Source: Erodium maritimum (Eukaryota > Streptophyta > Magnoliopsida > Geraniales > Geraniaceae). From it: DNA of 64,000 bases. Shown piece after piece: positions 33,557 to 45,047 of the stretch. How positions within the stretch are numbered: position 1 is the first letter of the stretch; every line of letters begins with the position of its first letter. The notes below the pieces were generated by a model. The model made no database searches. It was not told where the DNA came from and saw only the letters and a list, made by a program, of their open reading frames with translations. The translations under genes were made by a program, and so were the position numbers. The DNA lies in contig OY997594.1 in NCBI GenBank assembly GCA_963921825.1, positions 32,408,956 through 32,472,955 on the forward strand, given 5' to 3'.

Positions 33557-35950
33557 GTCCATAGTGACGTGCCAACTTCCACTCTAAGATCGACAAAGGC
33601 TGAAGTAACCCGGCGGGACGCTGGTGCTCGGCCTTCACCTGCTCACAGGTGAGGCATCTCGAAACAAAGTCTGCAACTGCTCTACGCTTCCCGCTCAACC
33701 AGATCTTTCGTCGGATGTCTCGATACATCTTGGTGCTACCAGGGTGCACCGCAAGATGGGAGTGATGACACTCTCTCAAAACAACATCTCTGCAACCGTG
33801 TGGCACAAACAACCATCCTCGGTAGCGTAGACCCTGATCAGCGCTCTGCTCCCAACACTCGGTGTCAACACCGCTGATCAGTCGCTCTCGGATCTCTGCC
33901 GTCTCGGCATCCTCGGTCTGTGCCTCCAACACTCGGGCAACTAAGGTGGGCTGAGCAACCAATGCACACAAGGTCAAGCTATCCGTGATCTCCTCTAGCT
34001 CCAGTCTAAACGAGCTCAGCTCCTCCAACATGTCCCACTCTTGGACTAAGATACTAGCAATGCAGTGGGTAGAATTTCTACTCAGGGCATCGGCGACGAC
34101 GTTCGCCTTGCCCGGATGGTAGAGTAGTTCGAAGTCATATTCTTCCAGTAGCTCCATCCAACGTCTCTGGTGCATGTTTAAATCGCGCTGAGAGAAAATG
34201 TACTTGAGGCTCTTGTGATCAGAAAATACTCGAAATTGCTCACCGTACAAATAATGCCTCCAGCTCTTCAGAGCAAAAACCACTGCTGCCAACTCTAAAT
34301 CGTGGGTCGGGTAGTTGCGCTCATGTATCTTCAACTGTCTCGAGCCATAGGCAACTACCTTCCCGGACTGCATCAATACACATCCCAGTCCCTCTCCTGA
34401 AGCGTCACAATAGACGTCGTAACCTACTCCCCGCTCCGGTACAATCAACACAGGAGCGGTAGTCAATCGAGCCTTTAGCTCGGTAAAGGAGTGCTCACAC
34501 TCACCAGTCCATAAAAAATCTGCTCCCTTGCGAGTCAACGCTGTCATAGGTGCAGCCAAAAGTGAGAAGTCCTGGACGAATCGTCGATAATACCCTGCCA
34601 AACCCAGGAAGCTATGGATCTCAAATACGTTCTTGGGCCGTGCCCACTTCGAAACTGCATCGACCTTCGCCGGGTTGACTAAGATACCCTCTCAGGACAC
34701 AACATGTCCGAGGAACTTCACCTCTGTGAGCCAGAACTCGCACTTCTCCAGGTTAGCGTACAACCGGTGAGTGCGTAACAGCGTCAAGACGGTCCTCAAG
34801 TGCTCCTCATGCGCCTCTTCACTGGGCGAGTAAATCAAGATATCGTTAACGAACACTACGACAAACAGGTCCAGGTACGGCCTGAAGATGCCGTTCATCA
34901 AATCCATAAAAGCTGCTGGCGCGTTCGTCAAACCGAACGACATCACTAAAAACTCAAAGTGTCCGTACCGAATCCGGAATGCGGTCTTCTCCACGTCCTC
35001 CTCTCGGACCCTCAGCTTGTAAAACCCAGATCGAAGATTGATCTTCGAGAAGTACTTCGCTCCTCTCAGCTGGTCGAACAGATCATCGATCCTCGGCATC
35101 GGATAACGGTTCTTCACCGTCACCCGGTTCAACTTCCGGTAATCGATGCACATCCTCAAAGCTCCACCCTTCTTCTTCACAAAAAGGGTGGGTGCTCCCT
35201 ACGGGGATACGCTCAGACGGATGAAACCCTTATGCTGGAGTTCCTCGAGTTGTCGCTTTAGTTTGACCAACTCGGCTGGTGCAAACCGGTACGGGGCCAT
35301 AGAGATCGGCGTCGTACCTGGGATCAGATCGATCCTAAACTCTACCTCGTGCGCTGGGGGTAAACGTGACAGTTCCTCTGGGAAGACTTCCAGGAACTCA
35401 CGTACTACTCTCGGTAGGTCTCTGCTGCTCTACACGATCTCTAACTCATCTCCCGTAGTCAAGACGGATAGAAGGACTCCGCTCTTGCTACCCAAAACAC
35501 AAGTAATGACTCGGTCGCCCGACCTCACTGTCACCTTGCATCGATAGCAATCGATCGTCGCTCGGTATCTCGCGAACCAGTCCATACCCAAAATGGCGTC
35601 AAAAGCAGTCATATCCAAAACGAGTAGGTCACCAACAAAGAGGCAGTCCGCCACCCTAATCGCGCAATCCCGACAAACGGTTCTCAACACTACCTCTCCT
35701 GTAACAGGGGTATCCAAACAAAGGGATCGACTCAACGTCTCCACCCTCAAGCCCAAAGAAACAGCAAAAGCGGAAGAGATGAAGGAATGGGTAGCCCCCG
35801 TGTCAAACAGAAAAGATGCCCACGAATTATAAAGTAAACACGTACCCTGAGTGGCCTCATGGCCGGCGTACGGTCTCTCAACTCTGGAATCAGTAACTGC
35901 ATACACTCGGCCCTGTTGTGCTGGGGGTCCTCCTCTCGGTGGTGGTGGAT
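33557..35950 (-). pseudogene. Gypsy-3 pol relic: protease, RT, RNase H, part of integrase
   Basis: One continuous minus-strand frame broken only by nonsense codons. From the right: the gag tail (PPPPRGGPP), protease with LFDTGATHSF and ILGMDW, the linker [12 protein letters not shown] ([20 protein letters not shown]), RNase H (VYCDASGEGLG, SDHKSLKYIF, ADALSR), then the integrase zinc domain (HLAVHPGSTKM ... CLTCEQVK). In-frame stops occur after DELEIV (about 35430), after LSVSP (about 35200) and after GHVVS (about 34690). RT has Asn at two catalytic aspartates: KINLRSGF for KIDLRSGY and FVNDIL for FVDDIL. Integrase ends abruptly after SILEWK, where deletion joins it to LTR sequence. The longest open piece, 33282-34601, is this fusion. 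Gypsy pol of the chromovirus/Tekay type is likely, but no chromodomain remains to prove it. Confidence 0.92.
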
Positions 35951-37638
35951 TGTTAGTCTTAGTGCCCGTAGTTCAATCCTAAATGTCCAAATGTATATAT
36001 CATCGTTAGCAATAAAATTAAAGCGGCTTTATATTACTTATGTGTTGGAGTAATATATCGATGTGTGCTCTGATCTATGCCCACCATGCGAATAGAACCA
36101 TAGATCGAGATAGATCACACTCGATGGGTCCCTAGTCAACAAAGATTCACTAGAAGCGACTAGTATGAAAGATGGCTCTTTATGGCTTACGTTCTGTTAG
36201 TCATTGGAATGAGATTCCGGAGTCTGATCATAGATATCATGTGGGACATGATATTGGACGACCCGCCCTGAATATGTGCCATAGATTAAGTCATGAACAT
36301 ATTCAGTGTTGTAGCTTGTCATGTATCCTTAGACCAAGGAGTCTTTGTGATCGCTATGTAGTCAACAACTGAGTTTGACCTGAGCCTAACGTTGTCCGTA
36401 ACAGGGCTTCCATAACGGCCAGGATTGGCTTGGGGACGGGCTACATGAGTGACACGAAAGACGGCTAAGGGATTTATCCCTCATACTAAGGTATGGGAAA
36501 GATATCGGTTCTCGGCCACTTGATCGAGAGTGACTGGAAGAATAGCATGGCCATGCACATGATACTGGGTATCATATCTTCAGTCATCTCACATATCAAG
36601 GAACGGTGATTGAGAATAATAAGGATGACGGCTCTATGCCTTATCTCAATCAGGATATCGGAGATAAAAGGATAATGACAGGGACGACGGAAAGGTTAGA
36701 ATCGACAGGGTCGATTCGTTATGTAGTGTCAGGCAATACTAAAGTCTCGTTAGTTGCCACTTAAATAGGATCAAGTAAAATGTGATTTTACGTTGATCTA
36801 TTGACATGCATAAACCTAAGGGTCACACCGGAGGATGAAACTCATTGACACATTTATGGAGAATGGCCAAAAGGGAGTTGTCTCGGGACATGACCAAAAC
36901 TGGGTTTTGGGTCATGTGCCCGTAAGTGAATAGGACTTCACAGATCGAGACAAGGCTTGGAGTCTTGGGATTGATCGCGTCGGATAATGTTGGACATTTC
37001 CGGTATGGAAGGCATGGAGGCGATGAGCGAATCACCGGACCTCGTTGGAAATGGCCACGAGCCATGTTCCAAGAGGCCCATGAACGGCCCATGCAACCAA
37101 GGCCCATGGAACTAATTAATCAAGTCTTGATTAATTAGTACTAAGTAAGCAAGACAAGGATGAAGGTGTTGGTGATTCACCACCTAACCCAATCTTGTCT
37201 TGCCATACTTTGTCCTATTTACACCTTACTTGACACCATACTTGTCCCATGCCTTTAGTTGGACAAGTATGGGTTTTGTTATGTTTAAGTCATCTTTTTT
37301 CAACATAACAAACACAAGACAAGAATAGGAAACACATTTTCTCTCCCTCTTCCATGGCCATTTCGGGTTTGGCAAGTTTCCACCTCCATGTTTGTGTTCT
37401 TGAGTCCTCAAAGAGAAGAACTACGCGGCTTTGATTCCCATGTGGATACGTAGGCGTCTTGGAGACTCAAGCCAATCATTCGTTAACCGGTGTTCTTGTT
37501 TTGGTAAGAACTAGTGCTGAATTTTTCTCTTGTTAATTCATTCTTTGTTAGTTGTTTCATGGTTTTAATTGTCTCTTGGTTTTCATTGATTTTCCGCTGC
37601 GAGTTGGTTCATCTCCAACCCTACCTCGAGACCCAACA
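35951..37638 (+). mobile_element. Copia-A 5' LTR, left arm
   Basis: TGTTAGTCTTAGTG ... CTCGAGACCCAACA, 1,688 bases, followed by a primer-binding site. Its orientation sends transcription rightward into the palindrome centre. It replaces the 5' half of Gypsy-3, joining directly to that element's gag tail at 35950. Confidence 0.96.
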
Positions 37639-37639
37639 G

Positions 37640-37652
37640 TGGTATCAGAGCC
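37640..37652 (+). other. Primer-binding site, left arm
   Basis: tggtatcagagcc one base after the LTR, complementary to the 3' end of initiator tRNA-Met. The right arm has the same site at about 46592-46605 but with a mutated base (ctctgattcca for ctctgatacca). Confidence 0.93.
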
Positions 37653-39194
37653 GTGCTACCTTCGGGATTCACAAGACGGTGTTCAAAGTTTCGGTTTTGC
37701 TTGAAAGTTTCGTTTTTGGCATGTTGTTTTGCTAAATTGTTTGATAACATGTTTTAAATTATTGTTTATGGATTTAATGCATGTAAAATGAATTTTTGAA
37801 AATTATTTCAAATCTGGAAATTTTGAAAAAAATTTGATTTTTCGGGTCTCGGGAGCGGGACTCTCGGGGAGCCGAAACCGGGACCGAACGGGGCTCCGTT
37901 GGACGGAGCTAGGCCAAGCATGACCATTGGATGGTTGATATGCCAAGGCTAAACCGTTTTTTTAGTTATGACGAGTTTGGAACCGTCATGATGAACTCGA
38001 AGATCAAATGTTCAAAAGTTTCATTTTTGAACGGTTTCGATAAACCGAGCATCAAAAAATTTCGAAACTTGGCTATTAATTAAAACCGGAAAATCACATG
38101 ATGTTTGATAACATGCTTGTTTGATAACACGATGTGTGATGTGATGTTGGCATGGTGTACATAATAGCCCCGAGCTCAATTTAATTATTTATCGCTTTTC
38201 ACGGCCTGCGAGCCGTTAGAGTTAACGTGTAATTATTCTTTCAAGGTGTGGTCGTCGAACCACTTGTTTGTAATATTTATTTATTCCCGACCTGCGAGTC
38301 GTGTATTAAATTGTAATATTTTACTCAAGACGAAGAAAGGGCGAAAAGGTCATTTGGTGGCTTTTCGGGTGTTGGCATCGGCTTGGAGTCGGTGGAGCTC
38401 AAGAAGCTAGTGGGAGTTAGTTTAGGGGGCTATTATGTGCACATTTATCGCTTTATGCTTGGTTTAGTTTATGCATGATTAATTCTATGTGTTTTAGAAT
38501 TGCATGCTTAACTTTATTTACCGAGCATATCACCTCACATGCAAAGATAAAATTGGAATTTTAATCCTTGTGTGTGAACCCTTAGAACCGTCATTGCATT
38601 GGATGTAGTTGACGGGTTCAAAGGAAGAATTACATTGGATGTAATTTGAGGCATCATTGCATTTGGAATGTAGTTGATGTGCTCATCGCATCTAGGATGT
38701 GCCAAAGTTTTGAACACAACTGGACAAGTAAAAGCGGGTCATGTCCGATACCTCCCAATCATCAACACCTTACTACCTCCCCGTCCTATGGTTGTCGTGC
38801 GCATTAGCGGAGCATCCATGGGGAAGCGGGGTAGTAGGTTTGGACGACATATGTGGGTGTCGTGCGCATTAGCGGAGCACCTACATAGTGACGAGCCATA
38901 GTTGAAAATTGGTGGACCCGACTACGATTCTCGGCCTGAGGTTGAGCTAGGGTAACAGATAGGGTAAGTTGTGTACATAAGTACATACCCTAGCCAAGAG
39001 TCACATTGGATGTGGTTGGATGGAGTCCTACCTACATAGCTCGATTAAGTGGTGAGCATTAGTTCAGCTTAATCGAGTGAATCAAGGATCTTGGTTTCAA
39101 ATTCTAAAGGTTTAGAATTGATTGTTGGTGTTTAAGCTTGATCTTCATAAAATTTATTCAGTTTACTGATTGAATTTTATCTGTTGTAGATCAA
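37653..39194 (+). other. Copia-A leader, left arm
   Basis: About 1.5 kb with no long ORF. It carries short direct repeats: cattg(c/g)(a)ttggatgtagtt variants near 38590-38700, and gtgcgcattagcggagca at about 38798 and 38860. Confidence 0.7.
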
Positions 39195-39903
39195 ATGGCA
39201 AATTCAGCGAACATTAATAGTTTGTCATTAAAAACCATTCTTGACAGGGTCAAGCTAAATGGGACAAACTATTTGGACTGGTACAGAATTTTGAGGATAG
39301 TCCTCAAGTCTGAACGCAAAGAATATCTCCTTGACAAGGCTGTCTCTAAGACCATATCAGAGTTACATGAAGTTTCATCAACTGCTGAGAAGAATATCTC
39401 AGGGATCTGGGATCCAAGGATATTCTAATGGTCAACAAGGGAATTGGAAGTGGCAAGGGCTGGGCCCATGCGCACTTGGCAGGAAAGATGAGACACCTGA
39501 GAATGTCTGCTTCTACTGCCAACAACCTGGTCATTGGAACCGGGATTATAGGAAGTTCACGGCTGATCTGAAGAAGGGCAGTGGGACTGCGCCTTCATCA
39601 AATAGCCTGGATGATCTGAAGAAGGGCAGTAGGACTGCGCCTTCATCAGGAAACCTGGATGATCTAAGGAAGGGCGGTGGGATCGTGCCTTCATTCGGTA
39701 TTAACTCTATAGAGCTACATCTCTCTACTTCCAAAGATTCATGGGTATTAGATACCATGACTGAATCTCACACATGCACTAATATATGGTGGCTGAAAGT
39801 AGGAGAGATTTGGAAAGCACGAAATGGACCTCAGAGTTGTGGCAACTGCTGTAGGATCCATGAGTCTTGCTTTGCCAAGAGGCCTTGTCTTAGTATTGTA
39901 TAA
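39195..39903 (+). pseudogene. Copia-A gag and protease relic, left arm
   Basis: The N-terminal gag frame is 39195-39428 (MANSANINSLSLKTIL, then LNGTNYLDWYRIL). The bulk of gag is deleted and the frame changes to 39331-39903. A zinc knuckle follows (CFYCQQPGHWNRDY) with Tyr where the last Cys belongs. Then come three tandem copies of a 16-residue unit (DLKKGSGTAPSSNSLD type, about 39561-39706). The protease signature is degenerate: WVLDTMTESHTC in place of the usual D-S/T-G motif. Copia gag is normally about 250-300 residues, so this copy has lost more than half. The right arm has the same lesions at 44339-45047. Confidence 0.88.
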
Positions 39904-40700
39904 TGTATATTGCATACCTACTTTTAGTAGGAATATTATATCTGTATCCGTGTTTGACAAGGAAGGATATAATGTTAATATTGGAAATGGAGTTTTCAAT
40001 GTTCTATGCAATGATATGTTTTATACCAGTACTGACATGGTTGGAGGATTGTACATATTAGATATGGGTAACAATGCCTCAAGTTCTATATATTCCGTTA
40101 ATACCAAGAGGTCTAAATCCAACGATTTAAACCTAACTCTGTTATGGTACTGTCATTTGGGTCGCATAAACAAGAAGCGCCTATCAGCACTTTAGAAGTG
40201 CGGGCTTTCAGGTTCATTCGAATTTCATTCGATCGATAGGTGCAAGGTTTGTTTGATGGGCAAAATGACTAAAGTGCCCTTTATCGATCGCGATGAAAGG
40301 GCGGGTGAATTATTGGGGCTGATACACTCGAATGTGTGTAGACCAATAAGTTCACTTGCCAGGAGGGGTTTTAGCTACTTTATCACATTTACTGATGATT
40401 ACAGTAAATATGGTTATGTCTATTCGGTGAGACATAAGTCTGAAGCTTTTGATAAATTCAAAGAGTTTAAGACTATAGTAGAAAACCAGCTCGACAAAGG
40501 TATTAAGGCACTTCGATTGGATCGAGGTGGAAAATACTTGACCACAGAGTTATTAGATCATCTAAAAGAGAATGGGATCCTTTTGGAATGAACTCCTCCT
40601 AGGTCACTGTAGTTGAAAGGTGTAGCCAAACGGAGAAATCGGACATTGTTAGACAATGGTCTGTTCCATGATTAGTTGGACTGATCTCCCAATCTCTTTT
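39904..40700 (+). pseudogene. Copia-A integrase relic, left arm
   Basis: The GAG-pre-integrase region reads VYCIPTFSRNIISVS, then LLWYCHLGRINKKRL, where both zinc-binding histidines are altered (LWHCRLGHIN is usual). A TAG at 40193-40195 breaks the frame; CKVCLMGKMTK and the catalytic core follow at 40253-40591. The first catalytic Asp is Asn (LIHSNVCRP for HTDVCGP). The second (RLDRGGKY) is kept. The frame stops at 40591 and the downstream VAKRRNRTLL has Lys for the catalytic Glu. The protein is dead on several counts. Confidence 0.86.
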
Positions 40701-41913
40701 AGGGGTTTTGCTCTAGAGACGACCGCATTCATAGTGAATCGGGCTTCGACGAATGGTGTGGAAGGGACACCATTTTAAAAATGGTATGGGATGATGCCCG
40801 CTTTGTCCTTCCTAAAGATTTGTGGTTGCGAGGCTTATGTGAAACATTTGGTTTCGACTAAGCTCGAACCAAGATCTGAGATATGCACCTTCGTGTGGTA
40901 TCCCAAAGCAACAAGGGGATACTATTTCTACAATCCCAGTGAGAACATGGTGTTCGTCGCTTGGGGTGGGGTCTTTATGGAAAAGAAGTTTTGTTTCCAA
41001 AGACGTCATTGGGAGGACTGTGCATCTCGAAGAAATTCAGGATGGTACAGATCTGTCTAAACCAATTGGCAACCCAGTAGAAAGGAGCCAGAGATTGTCG
41101 TAGAGTAAGAACCAATTCATGTTACAATTCCGGAAGGTCCAAGGCGATTTGGAAGGATCAATCTTCCACCTCCAAGATATGGTATCCGGAGGTGACAATG
41201 AAGTCATGGTGGATCACGATGATCCAGCCACCTTTCAGGAAGTCGTGGATGGGCCCAACTCCGAGTTATGGCTGGGAGCCATGAGGGAGGAAATGCAATC
41301 CATGTCGGACAACCGAGTCTGGGAACCGGTTGATCCCATCAATGGTGTGAGGACCATAGGATGCAAATGGATCTTCAAGGTGAAGATGGACATGGACGGA
41401 AACCCTCTGACCTACAAAGCTCAACTGGTGGCGAAAGGTTATAGGCAGATCCAATGGATTGACTATGAGGAAACCTTCTCCTTAGTGGCTATGGTCAAAA
41501 TCGATCCAAATTCTTCTTGGCATAACTGCGTATCATAATTACGAGATATGGCAAGTGGATGTCAAAACCGCTTTCCTAAATGGAAATTTGACTGAGTACG
41601 TTTGTATGTCTCGGCCCAAAGGTTTTGACGATCCGAAGAATAAAGGAAAGATTTATAAGTTGTTGAAATCCATTTATGGATTGAAACGAACTTCTCGGAG
41701 TTGGATCCTTCGTTTTGATGAAGCTGTAATTGGATTTGGCTTAATCAAGAACGAGGATGAATCTTGCGTTTATAAGAAGGCTAGTGGGAGCAATATTACC
41801 TTTCTGGTTCTCATTGAAAACGACATCCCAACCTTGCACGAGACTAAAGCTTGGTTGAGGAAGTGTTTTTCAATAAAGGACTTAGGTGATGCTTCTCATA
41901 TCTTAAGGATTAA
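40701..41913 (+). pseudogene. Copia-A integrase C-terminus and RT relic, left arm
   Basis: 40791-41060 reads the integrase tail (LKICGCEAYVKHL, FVWYPKATRGYYFYNP). RT starts in 41119-41538 (CKWIFKVKMDMDG), shifts frame near 41520 and continues in 41555-41913 (MDVKTAFLNGNLTEYV, IYGLKRTSRSWILRF). The catalytic YVDD box is missing: TFLVLIENDIPTLHETK lacks seven residues present in Copia-B (LYVDDILLIGNDV). The copy ends at 41913 in ...DASHILRI, well before the RT end and RNase H. Confidence 0.9.
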
Positions 41914-42327
41914 CTAAAGCCCGGAATCCGATCCATTCAGCGTAAACACATATCCTGATTGACTTCTAAAGTCATCTGGATTTGTCTTGGAAAACTAGCG
42001 TCTACTCATCCTTCGACGACTAGTTCAGCATCATCTTTCCCCCGGGTTAGAATGATGTCTACTGGTACAACATAAGGCTTACGAGACGTCTGGTCTCATA
42101 CATGTCATGGCATATATGATCGATCCTGCCCCTAGGCGCATAGGATTCTCATCATCCTTTTCAGCTCATCAGGTGTCTTAGGACACTGAGTCTTGATGAG
42201 ATGAATGCCATGACTAGTGGGTAAGAGTCCTTTCTTTGAATCGAGCATTAAGAACCTACTCAATGCCTTGTTCACATAGGTTCCCTGACTTAAATCCAAG
42301 ACCCTCTTGGTGCGATCTCTACATATC
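41914..42327 (-). mobile_element. Palindrome centre: right-arm RT end, RNase H and filler
   Basis: This is the part with no counterpart in the left arm. 41933-42327 is minus-strand Copia-A, the continuation of the right copy (DSKKGLLPTSHGIHL, CPKTPDELKRM, then RNase H wording complementary to 2640-2700), with about 85 bases deleted internally relative to Copia-B. About 19 bases at 41914-41932 match neither arm and look like filler at the join. Confidence 0.85.
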
Positions 42328-43450
42328 TTAATCCTTAAGATATGAGAAGCATCACCTAAGTCCTTTATTGAAAAACACTTCCTCAACCAAGCTTTAGTCT
42401 CGTGCAAGGTTGGGATGTCGTTTTCAATGAGAACCAGAAAGGTAATATCGCTCCCACTAGCCTTCTTATAAATGCAAGATTCATCCTCGTTCTTGATTAA
42501 GCCAAATCCAATTACAGCTTCATCAAAACGAAGGATCCAACTCCGAGAAGTTCGTTTCAATCCATAAATGGATTTCAACAACTTATAAATCTTTCCTTTA
42601 TTCTTCGGATCGTCAAAACCTTTGGGCCGAGACATACAAACGTACTCAGTCAAATTTCCATTTAGGAAAGCGGTTTTGACATCCACTTGCCATATCTCGT
42701 AATTATGATACGCAGTTATGTCAAGAAGAATTTGGATCGATTTTGACCATAGCCACTAAGGAGAAGGTTTCCTCATAGTCAATCCATTGGATCTGCCTAT
42801 AACCTTTCGCCACCAGTTGAGCTTTGTAGGTCAGAGGGTTGCCGTCCATGTCCATCTTCACCTTGAAGATCCATTTGCATCCTATGGTCCTCACACCATT
42901 GATGGGATCAACCGGTTCCCAGACTCGGTTGTCCGACATGGATTGCATTTCCTCCCTCATGGCTCCCAGCCATAACTCGGAGTTGGGCCCATCCACGACT
43001 TCCTGAAAGGTGGCTGGATCATCGTGATCCACCATGACTTCATTGTCACCTCCGGATACCATATCTTGGAGGTGGAAGATTGATCCTTTCAAATCGCCTT
43101 GGACCTTCCGGAATTGTAACAGGAATTGGTTCTTACTCTACGACAATCTCTGGCTCCTTTCTACTGGGTTGCCAATTGGTTTAGACAGATCTGTACCATC
43201 CTGAATTTCTTCGAGATGCACAGTCCTCCCAATGACGTCTTTGGAAACAAAACTTCTTTTCCATAAAGACCCCACCCCAAGCGACGAACACCATGTTCTC
43301 ACTGGGATTGTAGAAATAGTATCCCCTTGTTGCTTTGGGATACCACACGAAGGTGCATATCTCAGATCTTGGTTCGAGCTTAGTCGAAACCAAATGTTTC
43401 ACATAAGCCTCGCAACCACAAATCTTTAGGAAGGACAAAGCGGGCATCAT
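42132..43450 (-). pseudogene. Copia-A RT and integrase C-terminus relic, right arm
   Basis: Mirror of 40791-41913. RT frames 42721-43092 and 42132-42686 reach further (to TPDELKRMMRI) than in the left arm. The same seven-residue loss of the YVDD box is present (FLVLIENDIPTL). The integrase tail is at 43181-43450. Confidence 0.9.
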
Positions 43451-44418
43451 CCCGTACCATTTTTAAAATGGTGTCCCTTCCACACCATTCGTCGAAGCCC
43501 GATTCACTATGAATGCGGTCGTCTCTAGAGCAAAACCCCTAAAAGAGATTGGGAGATCAGTCCAACTAATCATGGAACAGACCATTGTCTAACAATGTCC
43601 GATTTCTCCGTTTGGCTACACCTTTCAACTACAGTGTCCCAGGAGGAGTCCATTCCAAAAGGATCCCATTTTCTTTTAGATGATCTAATAACTCTGTGGT
43701 CAAGTATTTTCCACCTCGATCCAATCGAAGTGCCTTAATACCTTTGTCGAGCTGGTTTTCTACTATAGTCTTAAACTCTTTGAATTTATCAAAAGCTTCA
43801 GACTTATGTCTCAGCGAATAGACATAACCATATTTACTGTAATCATCAGTAAATGTGATAAAGTATTTAAAACCCCTCCTGGCAAGTGAACTTATTGGTC
43901 TACACACATTCGAGTGTATCAGCCCAAATAATTCACCCGCCCTTTCATCGCGATCGATAAAAGGGCACTTTAGTCATTTTGCCCATCAAACAAACCTTGC
44001 ACCTATCGATCGAATGGAATTCGAATGAACCTGAAAGCCCGCACTTCTGAAGTGCTGATAGGCGCTTCTTGTTTATGCGACCCAAATGACAGTACCATAA
44101 CAGAGTTAGGTTTAAATCGTTGGATTTAGACCTCTTGGTATTAACGGAATATATAGAACTTGAGGCATTGTTACCCATATCTAATATGTACAATCCTCCA
44201 ACCATGTCAGTACTGGTATAAAACATATCATTGCATAGAACATTGAAAACTCCATTTCCAATATTAACATTATATCCTTCCTTGTCAAACACGGATACAG
44301 ATATAATATTCCTACTAAAAGTAGGTATGCAATATACATTATACAATACTAAGACAAGGCCTCTTGGCAAAGCAAGACTCATGGATCCTACAGCAATTGC
44401 CACAACTCTGAGGTCCAT
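43451..44418 (-). pseudogene. Copia-A integrase relic, right arm
   Basis: Mirror of 39904-40700 with the same altered residues (LWYCHLGRIN, SNVCRP, VAKRRNRT). It differs by CAG in place of the left-arm TAG, and by one extra T near 43969 that shifts the frame after KMTKVPF. The catalytic core is open at 43629-43907 and reads on into WTPPGTL where the left arm stops. Confidence 0.88.
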
Positions 44419-45047
44419 TTCGTGCTTTCCAAATCTCTCCTACTTTCAGCCACCATATATTAGTGCATGTGTGAGATTCAGTCATGGTATCTAATACCCA
44501 TGAATCTTTGGAAGTAGAGAGATGTAGCTCTATAGAGTTAATACCGAATGAAGGCACGATCCCACCGCCCTTCCTTAGATCATCCAGGTTTCCTGATGAA
44601 GGCGCAGTCCCACTGCCCTTCTTCAGATCATCCAGGCTATTTGATGAAGGCGCAGTCCCACTGCCCTTCTTCAGATCAGCCGTGAACTTCCTGTAATCCC
44701 GGTTCCAATGACCAGGCTGTTGGCAGTAGAAGCAGACATTCTCAGGTGTCTCATCTTTCCTGCCAAGTGCGCATGGGCCCAGCCCTTGCCACTTCCAATT
44801 CCCTTGTTGACCATCAGAATATCCTTGGATCCCAGATCCCTGAGATATTCTTCTCAGCAGCTGATGACACTTCATGTAACTCTGATATGGTCTTAGAGAC
44901 AGCCTTGTCAAGGACATATTCTTTGCGTTCAGACTTGAGGACTATCCTCAAAATTCTGTACCAGTCCAAATAGTTTGTCCCATTTAGCTTGACCCTGTCA
45001 AGAATGGTTTTTAATGACAAACTATTAATGTTCGCTGAATTTGCCAT
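44419..45047 (-). pseudogene. Copia-A gag and protease relic, right arm
   Basis: Mirror of 39195-39824. It has the same gag deletion, the same Tyr in the zinc knuckle (HWNRDY), the same three 16-residue units and the same broken protease motif. Confidence 0.88.
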
